From Gordonibacter pamelaeae (lineage in GTDB: Bacteria; Actinomycetota; Coriobacteriia; Coriobacteriales; Eggerthellaceae), in assembly GCF_042665095.1 (NCBI RefSeq), contig NZ_JBHTBV010000013.1: 64,000 bases of DNA; one strand, given 5' to 3'. Below the pieces are notes generated by a model. That model made no database searches. It saw only the letters and a list, made by a program, of their open reading frames with translations, and had not been told where the DNA came from. The first letter of the stretch is position 1, and each line of letters begins with the position of its first letter. The position numbers and the translations under genes were made by a program. Shown here one piece after another: positions 8,569 to 17,305 of the stretch.

Positions 8569-9558
8569 ATGAACAAGGAAACGCTGCAAAGCATCGTCGA
8601 CGACCTGCGGGCGGGGCGTACGCCCCGGCTCTCGCCCGAGGACTTCCCGTGCTTCTCGGCCGAGGCGCTCGAGGGCAACCAACACGTGGACCCGTCGTAC
8701 CTTGACGTGGTCGCCGCGAGCTTGACCACGGCCGACGTCCCCACCTTCGAGTGCGCCCTGCGCGCGATGGACGAGGGCGACCTCGCCTGGCTCGGCTTCA
8801 AGGTGGTCTACGATGCCGCCGAGGCGCAGGCCAACACCGACAACGAGGTGACGAAGAAGTACGGCGAGACGGGCTCCGCCGACGGCGAGCCGCTCGTGTT
8901 CTTCTGCAACGACGCGAAGGAGATCGTCGCATCGCGGCCGTTCAGCCCGCGCGACACGTTCCAGATGAAGGACGCCACGCGCGGCCCCTCGATGCACAAC
9001 GAGCAGTTCGAGGGCCTCACCTGGCTCTCCGTGCCGCTGTTCGAACAGGTTCGCGTGTGGCTGCTGGGCGCGTCGGATGCCGCGAGCGAGGTGGCGGCGC
9101 TCGCCGACCACGTGGGCTTCGCCGTGTGCGTGGTGGACTACGATCCTGCATACGTGAGCGAGGCGCGCTTTCCGCGGGCGCGGCGCATCGTGCTCGACGG
9201 CGGGAACTTTGACGGCCTGGCCGAGCTGGCCTGCGCGCCGGAGGACTACGTGTGCGTGCTCACGCGCGGCCATATGTTCGACCCCGAGGGCTGCGTGTGG
9301 GCCACCGGGCATCACGCGCACTACGTGGGCATGATGGGCTGCGCGGGCAAGAACGATCGCGTGCACGAGCTGGTGTTGGCCGCCGGTGCCACCGAGGAGG
9401 ACTGGGCGCGCGTCAAGCGTCCCATCGGCCTCAAGTTCGGGGCGAAGACGCCCGCCGAATTGGCCATCGCCATCGTTGCCGAACTGGTGGACGTGCGCTA
9501 CCGGCAGCGCTACAGTGATGAGGCGCGCGAGCGCCACGAGAAGAGTTTGGGTCGCTAA
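8569..9558 (+). CDS. XdhC/CoxI family protein (molybdoenzyme maturation)
   Basis: A 329-residue protein of the XdhC/CoxI family, whose studied members bind molybdenum cofactor and deliver its sulfurated form to xanthine-dehydrogenase-like hydroxylases. The N-terminal part is less conserved. The C-terminal Rossmann-like half contains VWLLGASDAA, the conserved Asp turn CVVDYDP, VLTRGHMFD, and the C-terminal signature IGLKFGAKTPAELAIAIVAEL. The start follows AAGGAG. It sits between purN and purH, which is unusual; a link between purine synthesis and purine breakdown by molybdenum hydroxylases is plausible but inferred. No hydroxylase subunit gene lies in this window. Confidence 0.82.
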   Translation: MNKETLQSIVDDLRAGRTPRLSPEDFPCFSAEALEGNQHVDPSYLDVVAASLTTADVPTFECALRAMDEGDLAWLGFKVVYDAAEAQANTDNEVTKKYGETGSADGEPLVFFCNDAKEIVASRPFSPRDTFQMKDATRGPSMHNEQFEGLTWLSVPLFEQVRVWLLGASDAASEVAALADHVGFAVCVVDYDPAYVSEARFPRARRIVLDGGNFDGLAELACAPEDYVCVLTRGHMFDPEGCVWATGHHAHYVGMMGCAGKNDRVHELVLAAGATEEDWARVKRPIGLKFGAKTPAELAIAIVAELVDVRYRQRYSDEARERHEKSLGR

Positions 9559-9640
9559 GCCGGCCCCGATCAGCCTGTTTCCCGTCGCGGATCGGCGGGT
9601 TCACCATAGCAGGAGTCAACCAGAAAGGATGTAAGACCAT

Positions 9641-11215
9641 ATGAGCGATCCTAAGATCAAGCGCGTGCTCGTGTCCGTGACGGACAAGACGGGCGTGGCG
9701 GACTTCGCCCGCGCGCTCGTGAACGAGTTCGGGGCGGAGATCATCTCCACGGGCGGCACGGCCCGCGCCCTGAAGGACGCCGGCGTGCCCGTCACGCCCA
9801 TCGACGACGTGACGCAGTTCCCCGAGATGATGGACGGCCGCGTGAAGACGCTGCACCCGCGCGTGCACGGCGGCCTCTTGGCCAAGCGCGACAACGAGGC
9901 CCACATGGCCCAGGCGGCCGAGCACGGCATCGAGATGATCGATATGGTGGTGGTGAACCTCTACGCCTTCGAGAAGACGGTGGCCGGCGGGGCCGACTTC
10001 GGCACCTGCATCGAGAACATCGACATCGGCGGCCCGTCGATGCTGCGCTCCGCGGCGAAGAACTTCGAGAGCGTGGCCGTGGTCACGCGCCCCGAGAGCT
10101 ACGACGCCATCCTGGCCGAGATGCGCGCCAACGACGGCGCCACGCTGCGCGACACGCGCGCCAAGCTGGCCCTCGACGTGTTCCAGACCACGGCGGCCTA
10201 CGACGGCGCCATCGCCGCGTGGATGGGCGCCCAGCTGGAGGGCGAGGGTTCCGCGCAGTTCCCGGCCGAGCGCACGCTGCGCCTGCAGAAGGTGCAGGAC
10301 CTGCGCTACGGCGAGAACCCGCACCAGGCGGCCGCGTTCTACCGTCGCGACGGCTACGTGAACGCCGAGCACTCCCTTGCCCATGCCAAGCAGCACCAGG
10401 GCAAGGAGCTGTCGTACAACAACTATCTCGACCTCGACGCCGCCTGGACGGCCGTGCGCGAGTTCGACGAGCCGGCCTGCGTCATCGTGAAGCACCTCAC
10501 GCCCTGCGGCGTGTGCCAGGACGACGACCTCGTGGCCGCCTACCAGCGCGCGCACGCGTGCGACCCGGTGAGCGCCTACGGCGGCGTCATGGCGTTCAAC
10601 CGTCCCGTGACGAGCGACGTCGTGGTGGCCATCTTCGACAACAAGCAGTTCGTGGAGGCCATCATCGCGCCCGAGTTCGCGGGCGACGCGCTGGACATGT
10701 ACAGCGCCAAGAAGAACGCGCGCCTGCTGTCCACGGGCGGCGTGAACCCGGCCGGCGGCGAGGTGGAGTATCGCTCCGTCGAAGGCGGCCTCCTGTGCCA
10801 GGACTCCGACGCCGTGGCCGAGGACCCCGCGGCGTTCACCGTGCCCACGAAGCGCCAGCCCACCGACGAGGAGATGGCCGAGCTTCTGTTCGCATGGAAG
10901 GTGTGCAAGTCCATCAAGTCCAACGCCATCGCCATCACGAAGGGCCACGCTACCATCGGCGTGGGCGGCGGCCAGCCGAACCGCGTGAACTCCGCGCGCA
11001 TCGCCGTGGAGCAGGCGGGCGATGCTGCGCAGGGCGCCGTGGCCGCGTCCGACGCGTTCTTCCCGTTCCGCGACGGCCTGGACGCGCTCGCCGAAGCCGG
11101 CGTGACCGCCGTCATCGAGCCGGGCGGCTCCATCCGCGACGAGGAGGTCATCGCCGCCGCCGACGAGCACGGCATAGCGCTCGTGTTCACGGGGCATAGG
11201 CACTTCCGCCACTAG
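9641..11215 (+). CDS. purH: Bifunctional AICAR transformylase / IMP cyclohydrolase
   Basis: A 524-residue PurH catalysing the last two steps to IMP. The N-terminal cyclohydrolase domain (about 1-200) has VSVTDKTG, STGGTARAL, GRVKTLHPRVHGGLL and NIDIGGPSMLRSAAKN. The C-terminal transformylase domain carries KHLTPCG (usually KHxNPCG), SAYGG and the terminal SDAFFPFRDG and FTGHRHFRH, a normal PurH end. Overall length is typical. AGAAAGGA lies about 15 bases before the ATG. It is the last gene of the purine group and is followed by a clear terminator. Confidence 0.95.
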   Translation: MSDPKIKRVLVSVTDKTGVADFARALVNEFGAEIISTGGTARALKDAGVPVTPIDDVTQFPEMMDGRVKTLHPRVHGGLLAKRDNEAHMAQAAEHGIEMIDMVVVNLYAFEKTVAGGADFGTCIENIDIGGPSMLRSAAKNFESVAVVTRPESYDAILAEMRANDGATLRDTRAKLALDVFQTTAAYDGAIAAWMGAQLEGEGSAQFPAERTLRLQKVQDLRYGENPHQAAAFYRRDGYVNAEHSLAHAKQHQGKELSYNNYLDLDAAWTAVREFDEPACVIVKHLTPCGVCQDDDLVAAYQRAHACDPVSAYGGVMAFNRPVTSDVVVAIFDNKQFVEAIIAPEFAGDALDMYSAKKNARLLSTGGVNPAGGEVEYRSVEGGLLCQDSDAVAEDPAAFTVPTKRQPTDEEMAELLFAWKVCKSIKSNAIAITKGHATIGVGGGQPNRVNSARIAVEQAGDAAQGAVAASDAFFPFRDGLDALAEAGVTAVIEPGGSIRDEEVIAAADEHGIALVFTGHRHFRH

Positions 11216-11264
11216 GAAGGCGCCTTTTCAGGCGGCCTCCCGGCCGTCGAAACGCTCGAAAACG

Positions 11265-11293
11265 AAGGGACGCCCGCAAGGACGTCCCTTTTC
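11265..11293 (+). terminator. Terminator after purH
   Basis: A perfect 8-bp stem AAGGGACG / CGTCCCTT with a 10-base loop, followed by TTCG. It lies between the end of purH and the opposing MoxR gene and could serve both strands. Confidence 0.7.
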
Positions 11294-11344
11294 GATGCGT
11301 GCGGGAAGGTGCCTCGTCGCGCGATGGCAGCCGGCCGCCGGGTG

Positions 11345-12859
11345 CTATTCGCCTTCTGTCAGATCCAGGCGGTTGATGCGGTCGGCCAGGTCGGCGCCGC
11401 GTTCGTAGAACAGCAGGTCCTCGTTGTGCGCGAAATAGCGCTCGCAGCCGTGCGCGTTGATGAAGGCCATGCCGTAGCGGTTGACGGACAGGTCGGTGAC
11501 GAGCAGCAGCATCTCCTGACCGCCGCCGAACGCGTCTTCCACGAAACGGAACGCGTTGTCGAGCGCGCTCGAGGTGCCCGCGATGCGCTCGTCGAGCGCG
11601 TTCACCTGCTCGGCGAACAGCTCCTTGACGCGCGAGAACGGCACGCCGCCTCCGACCGCGTCGCAGCGCAAGGCGCGATCGACCAGCGCGAGCGTGCGCT
11701 CGTAGGCCACGTACTTCTCGTCCGACAGCAGGCCCGCCTTGCGCTCGGTGTCGAGGAGGCGTTGCACCCCGGCGGCCTCGTCGCGCAGCTGCGGCAGCGC
11801 GTTCGCGTCGTCGGCGCCGCCGAGGGCGTCGCGCATGGCGGCCAGCTTCCCGTGCATGAACTCCACGGCGCGCTCCTCCAGCACGGCCTCGCGCAGGCGC
11901 CCGCCGAGGGCGTCGGTGACGAGCCCCATGAGCGAGACGCGCTCGTCGAAGGCGGCCTCGCGGGCGCGGTCGGTCACGGAAGGGTCGGCCTCGCCGGTCA
12001 GGATGCGGTCGATCTGGTAATCGGCGCGGTACTTCGTGAACAGGTCGTAGTACACGCTGAAGCGCTTCGCGATCTCGGCGTTCTGCACGTATTGGCCGAT
12101 CAGCAGCTCGTCGACGGGAATCCCCTGCTCCTCGTAGAGCTTCATCATAGCCGACAGGTCGTCCCAGCCGCGCGCGGTGACGAACGACTTGCCGTCCACG
12201 GTGGTCTCCACGCGGTAGAAGTGGTCGCGCTCGATGTCGAGGTAGGTGAGTACGGCGGGGTGCACGCCCGACTCCACGGCGAAATCGCGCCAGGCGGCGA
12301 AGTCGGGCTCCACGTCGATGCGCTTGAGGCGGTCCCACGTGGCGATGTCGAAGTCGTGCGCCGTGCGGTTGTACTCGGGCGGGTTGCCGGCCGTCACCAC
12401 GATCCAGCCGTCCGGCACGCGATGCCGGCCGAACACCTTGTACTGCAAGAACTGCAGCATGGCGGGCGTCAGCGTTTCCGACACGCAGTTGATCTCGTCG
12501 AGGAACAGGATGCCCTCGCGCTTGCCGGTGGCCTCCATCGCGTCGTACACGGCGGCGATGATCTCGCTCATCGTGTACTCGGACACGTCGTACTCCACGC
12601 CGTCGTAGGTCTTCTTCGCGATGAAGGGCAGGCCGAGCGCGCTTTGCCGCGTGTGGTGCGTCATCGAGTACGACACGAACCCCACGTCGAGGTCCTGGGC
12701 GATCTGCTCCATGATGGCCGTCTTGCCGATGCCGGGCGCGCCCAGTAGGAACACGGGGCGCTGCCGTTCGGTGGGCAGGCGGTAGTTGCCGAACTCGTCC
12801 TTCGAGAAGTACGCGACCATCGCGTTTTTGATCTGGTCTTTCGCCTGACGGATATCCAT
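11345..12859 (-). CDS. MoxR-type AAA+ ATPase paired with a VWA protein
   Basis: A 504-residue AAA+ ATPase. Walker A GAPGIGKT is at residues 40-47, Walker B is ILFLDEINC (about 118), and sensor-1-like VVTAGNPPEYN and RLKRIDVEPD follow. The ATPase core ends near residue 270. The second half is an unrecognised, mostly helical region of about 230 residues. MoxR ATPases work with von Willebrand A proteins as metal- or complex-inserting chaperones, and here the VWA gene is directly upstream with 11 bases between them. The start ATG 12859 follows AAAGGATAG; the open frame extends further upstream but inside the VWA gene. The function of this pair is not established. Confidence 0.85.
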   Translation of the reverse strand: MDIRQAKDQIKNAMVAYFSKDEFGNYRLPTERQRPVFLLGAPGIGKTAIMEQIAQDLDVGFVSYSMTHHTRQSALGLPFIAKKTYDGVEYDVSEYTMSEIIAAVYDAMEATGKREGILFLDEINCVSETLTPAMLQFLQYKVFGRHRVPDGWIVVTAGNPPEYNRTAHDFDIATWDRLKRIDVEPDFAAWRDFAVESGVHPAVLTYLDIERDHFYRVETTVDGKSFVTARGWDDLSAMMKLYEEQGIPVDELLIGQYVQNAEIAKRFSVYYDLFTKYRADYQIDRILTGEADPSVTDRAREAAFDERVSLMGLVTDALGGRLREAVLEERAVEFMHGKLAAMRDALGGADDANALPQLRDEAAGVQRLLDTERKAGLLSDEKYVAYERTLALVDRALRCDAVGGGVPFSRVKELFAEQVNALDERIAGTSSALDNAFRFVEDAFGGGQEMLLLVTDLSVNRYGMAFINAHGCERYFAHNEDLLFYERGADLADRINRLDLTEGE

Positions 12860-12870
12860 GGCTATCCTTT

Positions 12871-14433
12871 CTAGCGCGGATGCGACGCGCCTGCTGCCTG
12901 CGGGGCGTCGTCCACTATGACGGTTTCGTCGAGCTCCACCTTCATGGCCCAGGCGGGCACGTGGGGGCTGGCGGCGGCTGACGCGTCGTCGACGAAGACG
13001 AACGCGGTGTCGTAATCGGGCTTGCGGGCCGGGTAGGTGCCCTGGCCGTCGGTGAAGTAGATGAGGCCGCCGAGGTTCGCCAGCTCGCCGCGCTCCACGG
13101 CGTCGTCCACGTAGGCGAACACGGGGCGGAAGTCGGTGCCGCCCAACCCCTTGATCTCGAGGTCGTCCAGGTAGGCATCCAGATCGCGCAGGTTCGCGAT
13201 GTGCGCCACGTCCGTGACGGCGGCGTCGCACTGCACGATGAGCACGTTCATGTCGGCGAAGAAGCTCGTTTCCTGCTCGAGGATGGCGTACGTCTTCTCG
13301 ATGAAGCGGCGCACGAGGCCGTCCTTCGTCGAGGCCGAGGTGTCGATGGCGATGACGAAGTCGCGGATGCGCTTCTCCTCCACGTACTCGAGCGGCTCGA
13401 TGAGGGGCAGGTTGCCGTAGCGCTCCAAACCGTAGCAATAGTAGACGTAGTCGAACTCGTCGTCGTTCACGCGGATCTGCTCAGCGCAGCGGGCGAACTT
13501 GCGCAGGAACTCGCGGTAGTCCTGCTTCTCGCGCGTGACGGCGCGCAGGTTCATGGCGAGGTTCGCGCCTTTGACGCCCCAGAGCTTCGCGTAGGCGTCC
13601 AGCTGCACGCCCATCTCGAGCGCGGCGTTCTTCCACTGCTCGCGCGAGCGGTCGAGGTTCACCGTGTCGGCGAACCGCTCGCCCACGGAGGGTTTGGCGT
13701 TCTCGGGCGCCTGCTTCTGCTCGATGTCGGCGGGGTCCATGCCGCGGTGCGACGCGTGGCTCTTCTTGGCGCTCGCGGCGTCGGGGGGCAGGTCGGCGTC
13801 GGTGCCGTTCTCGGCGGGCCCCGATGCGGGCGCCGTGGAGGCGCCGTCATCCTGCTCTTCCGCGCGGCCCTCCTCGGCGCCGCCGCCCTCGCCCTCGGCG
13901 GCCATCATGCGGTACCAGGGTTCGTGGTCGTCCACGTAGAAGGGTGCGCGCAGCTCGGCCAGCTCTTCACCCGCGAACCCCTCCTCGCCAAGGAGGCGGT
14001 ACACCGTCTCGGCGGTGGCCAGCGGCAGCGCGGCATCGATGCGCGCGAGCGTCGCCTGTTGGCGCGCGCCGCGCGCCGTGCGGGTGACGGGCAGATCGAG
14101 CTCGGCGATGGTGCGTTCCACCACGATGTCGCAGGCGGCATCCCAGCGCGCGGCGTCCACGTGCTCGCCGGGGTAGGGGTGCAAGAACACGTTATGCAAC
14201 ACGATGTGGAGGTAGGCCCGTGTGAGCTCGTTCGGCTCGGCCGCATAGAGGCGCGCGAGCGCGAGGGGGTCGTAGCGCAGGTGCAGGCCGTCGGTGGCGA
14301 GCGTGGCGCCCGGCACGGGGAAGGGGTGCAGGCGCGCGAACGCGGCGTTCATGAAACGCAAGCTCACGAGCAGGGCGTTTTTCGCGAGGTCGAGGGCTTG
14401 GCGGGCAAGCGGACCTGCGGCATCGGACGCCAT
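12871..14433 (-). CDS. VWA-like metallopeptidase-domain protein (DUF2201 type)
   Basis: A 520-residue protein. The N-terminal region (about 1-140) resembles the DUF2201 putative metallopeptidase domain, with H76IVLH80 and His85 (HNVFLHP); a classical HExxH glutamate is absent. The middle (about 165-240) is acidic and low-complexity. The C-terminal VWA-like domain (about 350-480) keeps a MIDAS: AIDTSAS near 360, the Thr of GLGGTDFRP, and YFTDGQG. The start is supported by AAGGAGG five bases before the ATG. It heads a two-gene operon with the MoxR ATPase; an extended -10 (TGC-TACACT) lies upstream on this strand. It is divergent from the LRR gene. Substrate and partner are unknown. Confidence 0.82.
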   Translation of the reverse strand: MASDAAGPLARQALDLAKNALLVSLRFMNAAFARLHPFPVPGATLATDGLHLRYDPLALARLYAAEPNELTRAYLHIVLHNVFLHPYPGEHVDAARWDAACDIVVERTIAELDLPVTRTARGARQQATLARIDAALPLATAETVYRLLGEEGFAGEELAELRAPFYVDDHEPWYRMMAAEGEGGGAEEGRAEEQDDGASTAPASGPAENGTDADLPPDAASAKKSHASHRGMDPADIEQKQAPENAKPSVGERFADTVNLDRSREQWKNAALEMGVQLDAYAKLWGVKGANLAMNLRAVTREKQDYREFLRKFARCAEQIRVNDDEFDYVYYCYGLERYGNLPLIEPLEYVEEKRIRDFVIAIDTSASTKDGLVRRFIEKTYAILEQETSFFADMNVLIVQCDAAVTDVAHIANLRDLDAYLDDLEIKGLGGTDFRPVFAYVDDAVERGELANLGGLIYFTDGQGTYPARKPDYDTAFVFVDDASAAASPHVPAWAMKVELDETVIVDDAPQAAGASHPR

Positions 14434-14540
14434 GGGGCCTCCTTCGACGGCGGTGCGTGCGGCGGCGAGGCTGTCGGCTGGGCGTTCGCGCGCCTGCGCA
14501 CCCTTGTGCCGGACACATGCTTGCCCTTGCCGCCACAGGC

Positions 14541-14549
14541 AGTGTAGCA
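14541..14549 (-). promoter_or_regulatory. Extended -10 promoter for the VWA-MoxR operon
   Basis: On the minus strand the sequence reads TGC-TACACT about 108 bases upstream of the VWA start, in the divergent gap with the LRR gene. No good -35 was found; the TGn extension matches other promoters in this window. Confidence 0.4.
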
Positions 14550-14610
14550 TGGGGGAAGCGGGCGGTAAACAAACGGATCGGCGATAAGTTTTGGGAGGTA
14601 GCACGAAACC

Positions 14611-16533
14611 ATGCCTATGGATGATCTGGTGTTCAACGATGCTGAAACACCCATCGAAGAACTCATTGTGCATGCGCACCAAAATATGCCGACCCTGTCC
14701 GTCGCCGATGTCGCGGTGGCGGACGCGGCGCGCGCAGCTGATGGCGAGGTGTGGTCGCCGCAGCTTCCCTCGTATCGGGAATGGGCTGCCCGAAACGGTG
14801 CCGAGGGTACCGACGGCGACCTCTTGGTGGTCGGCTCGCTGGGCATGGGGCTGTCCGACGAGGAGCGCGAGGAGCTGCTCGCGCAGGCCGGAGGGCAAGC
14901 ACGGCGCGACGAGGCGGCGGCGCCGGAATCGCCTGGCGGGATCGCAGCGGGCTTGCGAGGCGCTGTCGGCGTGCGCCGCGACGAGGAGGGCTATGCCATC
15001 GTGGCGGTGGACCTGCGGCGCTTTGCGGCGGCGGTCGGGCATGCCGAAGGGCTCGTGGCGGTGCTCCCAGCACGCATCGACGGCGTGCCGGTGGTGCGCA
15101 TCGCGGCGGAAGCGTTCGCGCGGCGCTTCGTGCAGGGCGTGGGGGTGCGGCTTCTCGTGATTCCCGACACGGTCGAGCGCATCGGGGCGAACGCCTTCCT
15201 CGCCTTGTCGGCGCAGCGCATCCATCTGGGTGCGGGCGTACGCATCTTGGGCGAGCAGCCGTGCGACCTCGCCGGCGTGTCGCCGCGCCTCATGCGTCGC
15301 GAGTACTCCGTCGCCGCGCGCAACGGTCGCTTCTGCGCGCGGGGCGGCAACCTGTTCGCCGACGAGGGATCGTCTCTCCTGTTCATGGCCTCGCCTTACC
15401 ACGGACGCATCGATCTGCCTGCGGGTATCGAGCGCATCGGCCCCGCTGCGTTCGCTGCGGGATGCGAGCCTCCCTCGGTGGTGTCGTGCCCGGCCACGCT
15501 CACGCGCGTGGATGCGAAGGGGTGGGACGACGCCGTGTGGCTCTGCCCGCCCGAAGCGCCGGCGCACCGCGCGCTTGCGGCGCGCGGCGTGCGGCTTGCG
15601 GGGCCGCGCGCGGCGGAACTCGACGGATGCTGGTATGACTTCGACGATGCAGGGGCGGTGCTGGTAGCCGGGCCGCCGGCGCCGACATCGGTGTCGAAGC
15701 GGTTCGCGACGGCGGCAGCCGTGCGCGCGGCCACCCTGCGCGGGCAGAGCGCGGTTGCGCAGGCCCCCTCGCCGGGGCAGGAGGCTTCGACCGCAGCGCA
15801 CGCGGCCGCACCGGAGGACGTGCTGGTGCTGCCGCGTTCGGTGAAGGGACGCCCGCTCGTGCGCGTGGGCGTGCGCGCGCTTCCGTATGCGCCCGCGTCG
15901 CTCGTGGTTGCCGACACCGTGCGCGTGATCGGGCGCGACAACGCGTGTCGCGGCACACGGCGCCTTGCGCTCCCGGAAGGCCTTGAGGCCATCGGGGCGC
16001 ACTGCTTCTGCTCGCGCGTGCTCGAAGGGCCCGTGCCCATCCCTGCCAGCGTGCGCTCCATCGGAGAGGGGAGCTTCGAGTACGCCGTGTGCCGCCTCGA
16101 GCATACGGGGACGGTCGTCCACGTATCGGCCGACCAGCTGCTCACGTGCTTCCTGACGGACGCGCCGGACGGCGTTCCGTTCGATTACGCTCGCTACGAC
16201 GAACTGCTGCGTTCGGGAAAGAACCTGCCGGACAGGCTCGGCGCCGTGCTGCATCGGCTGACGGTGCCGTACCGTTTGGAGGACACGACGCGTGCGGCGC
16301 TCGTGGCGTACCTGCGCGAACACGAGCGCGAGGCGCAGCAGCGGGTGGCACAGGAGGGCGAGCGGGCCATGGTGGAGGCGCTCGTGCGCGACGGGTTCAT
16401 CGACAACCGCACCTTCGAACGGCAGATCGAGCTCCTGCGTGCCTGCAACCGCACCGACTGCGTGCTCTACCTCATGGAGCAGCACCGGGAGCAGGCGAGG
16501 CCGTCAAGCGCGAGGGAGCGGTTCGCGCTGTGA
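14611..16533 (+). CDS. BspA-like leucine-rich-repeat protein divergent from the MoxR/VWA pair
   Basis: A 640-residue protein without a signal peptide. The N-terminus is acidic. Residues about 140-280 and 400-510 contain LRR_5/BspA-like repeats, recognisable as variants of LVIPDTVERIGANAF, IDLPAGIERIGPAAF and IPASVRSIGEGSF. A roughly 100-residue helical C-terminal region (VEALVRDGFIDNRTFERQIE onward) ends the protein. GGGAGGT precedes the ATG by about 11 bases; ATG 14617 is an alternative. Lack of secretion or anchoring signals suggests a cytosolic scaffold rather than an adhesin. Its divergent placement next to a MoxR/VWA operon suggests it is a partner, perhaps the protein the ATPase acts on; that is inference. 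Confidence 0.75.
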   Translation: MPMDDLVFNDAETPIEELIVHAHQNMPTLSVADVAVADAARAADGEVWSPQLPSYREWAARNGAEGTDGDLLVVGSLGMGLSDEEREELLAQAGGQARRDEAAAPESPGGIAAGLRGAVGVRRDEEGYAIVAVDLRRFAAAVGHAEGLVAVLPARIDGVPVVRIAAEAFARRFVQGVGVRLLVIPDTVERIGANAFLALSAQRIHLGAGVRILGEQPCDLAGVSPRLMRREYSVAARNGRFCARGGNLFADEGSSLLFMASPYHGRIDLPAGIERIGPAAFAAGCEPPSVVSCPATLTRVDAKGWDDAVWLCPPEAPAHRALAARGVRLAGPRAAELDGCWYDFDDAGAVLVAGPPAPTSVSKRFATAAAVRAATLRGQSAVAQAPSPGQEASTAAHAAAPEDVLVLPRSVKGRPLVRVGVRALPYAPASLVVADTVRVIGRDNACRGTRRLALPEGLEAIGAHCFCSRVLEGPVPIPASVRSIGEGSFEYAVCRLEHTGTVVHVSADQLLTCFLTDAPDGVPFDYARYDELLRSGKNLPDRLGAVLHRLTVPYRLEDTTRAALVAYLREHEREAQQRVAQEGERAMVEALVRDGFIDNRTFERQIELLRACNRTDCVLYLMEQHREQARPSSARERFAL

Positions 16534-16729
16534 GATCGGTGCGATATCGAACGCATGCCGTTGGATGGGCCTAAAGCGCAGCGCAATGGCATAAGCGCCG
16601 ATCAAGCAATTTTATCCGTTATGGTCTACTATGTGTTGGCAGTTTGATTGGCAAAGCGGCTCGGGATTCGGTCGTACGGCGGTGGGGGTGCGAGGCGGCC
16701 GCACTTGGGCGGCGGAAAGCGAGGAGACG

Positions 16730-17182
16730 ATGAAGATGAAGAGGTTTGTGCAGGTTATGCTGGGCGGCATGTTCGCGGTTGCCTTGGCTGCGTTCCTCGC
16801 AGGATGCGCGGCGCCTGCTGCGGATTCGCCGGCGGACGGCAAGGAGATCGACAGCGTGTTCGAAGGCGGCATGCTGTCGTGCGAAGGCGGGAAGATGATC
16901 GTGGTTCTTGACGCGAACGCCACCACGGGCTACGAGTGGAAAAGCTCGATCGAAGGCGCTGCCGTCAAGGCTGCCGGCGACGAGTACGAGGCCGACACGA
17001 CCTCGGACGGCAAGGCGGGCGCCGGCGGCGTGCATACGTTCACCTACCAGGCCGAGGGTTCGGGCGAAGCGACCGTTACGCTGACGTACGCTCGCTCATG
17101 GGAGGCTTCCGACAGCGACAAGACGGTTGTTGTCAAAACCGAGGTGAAAGACGGTGTTTTCGTGGAAGCCTCCGTGCAGTAG
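16730..17182 (+). CDS. Chagasin-like (I42 family) protease-inhibitor lipoprotein
   Basis: A 150-residue secreted lipoprotein: positively charged start, hydrophobic core, and lipobox LAGC with Cys26. The mature part shows the three loops of chagasin/I42 cysteine-protease inhibitors in order: NATTGYEW (family NPTTG), GAGGVHTF (family GxxG loop) and YARSWE (family RPW/RxW). These loops insert into papain-type active sites. The Pro of the first loop is replaced by Ala. The start follows GCGAGGAG at good spacing. It is likely monocistronic, with a strong hairpin after the stop. It may protect the cell from host or bacterial cysteine proteases; that is inferred. Confidence 0.8.
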   Translation: MKMKRFVQVMLGGMFAVALAAFLAGCAAPAADSPADGKEIDSVFEGGMLSCEGGKMIVVLDANATTGYEWKSSIEGAAVKAAGDEYEADTTSDGKAGAGGVHTFTYQAEGSGEATVTLTYARSWEASDSDKTVVVKTEVKDGVFVEASVQ

Positions 17183-17190
17183 GCCATCCG

Positions 17191-17239
17191 CACGCTTCCT
17201 TGCGGCAGGCATCTGCGCTGCAAGGAAGCGTGGTTGTTT
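17191..17239 (+). terminator. Terminator after the chagasin-like gene
   Basis: A perfect 13-bp stem CACGCTTCCTTGC / GCAAGGAAGCGTG (17191-17203 and 17220-17232), loop of 16, followed by GTTGTTT. Confidence 0.7.
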
Positions 17240-17258
17240 CGAGATGGCGCGCAACCGC

Positions 17259-17267
17259 TGCTATACT
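17259..17267 (+). promoter_or_regulatory. Extended -10 promoter for recN
   Basis: TGC-TATACT lies about 39 bases before the recN ATG. There is no clear -35 at 17-bp spacing, as expected of an extended -10 promoter. Confidence 0.5.
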
Positions 17268-17305
17268 TGATGGTCTAGGAACGATCAAGGTGTGAGGGGT
17301 GCGCG

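Noticed and set aside
11345..13438. Extension of the MoxR ATPase to about 697 codons
   Set aside because: The extra N-terminus overlaps the VWA gene in another frame and looks like translated shadow; ATG 12859 has a ribosome site and gives a normal ATPase start.
12871..16485. Very long minus-strand frame (about 1,200 codons) spanning the VWA gene and the LRR gene
   Set aside because: The part beyond 14433 lies opposite the LRR gene, has no ribosome site and is a GC-rich shadow. The VWA protein starts at 14433 after AAGGAGG.
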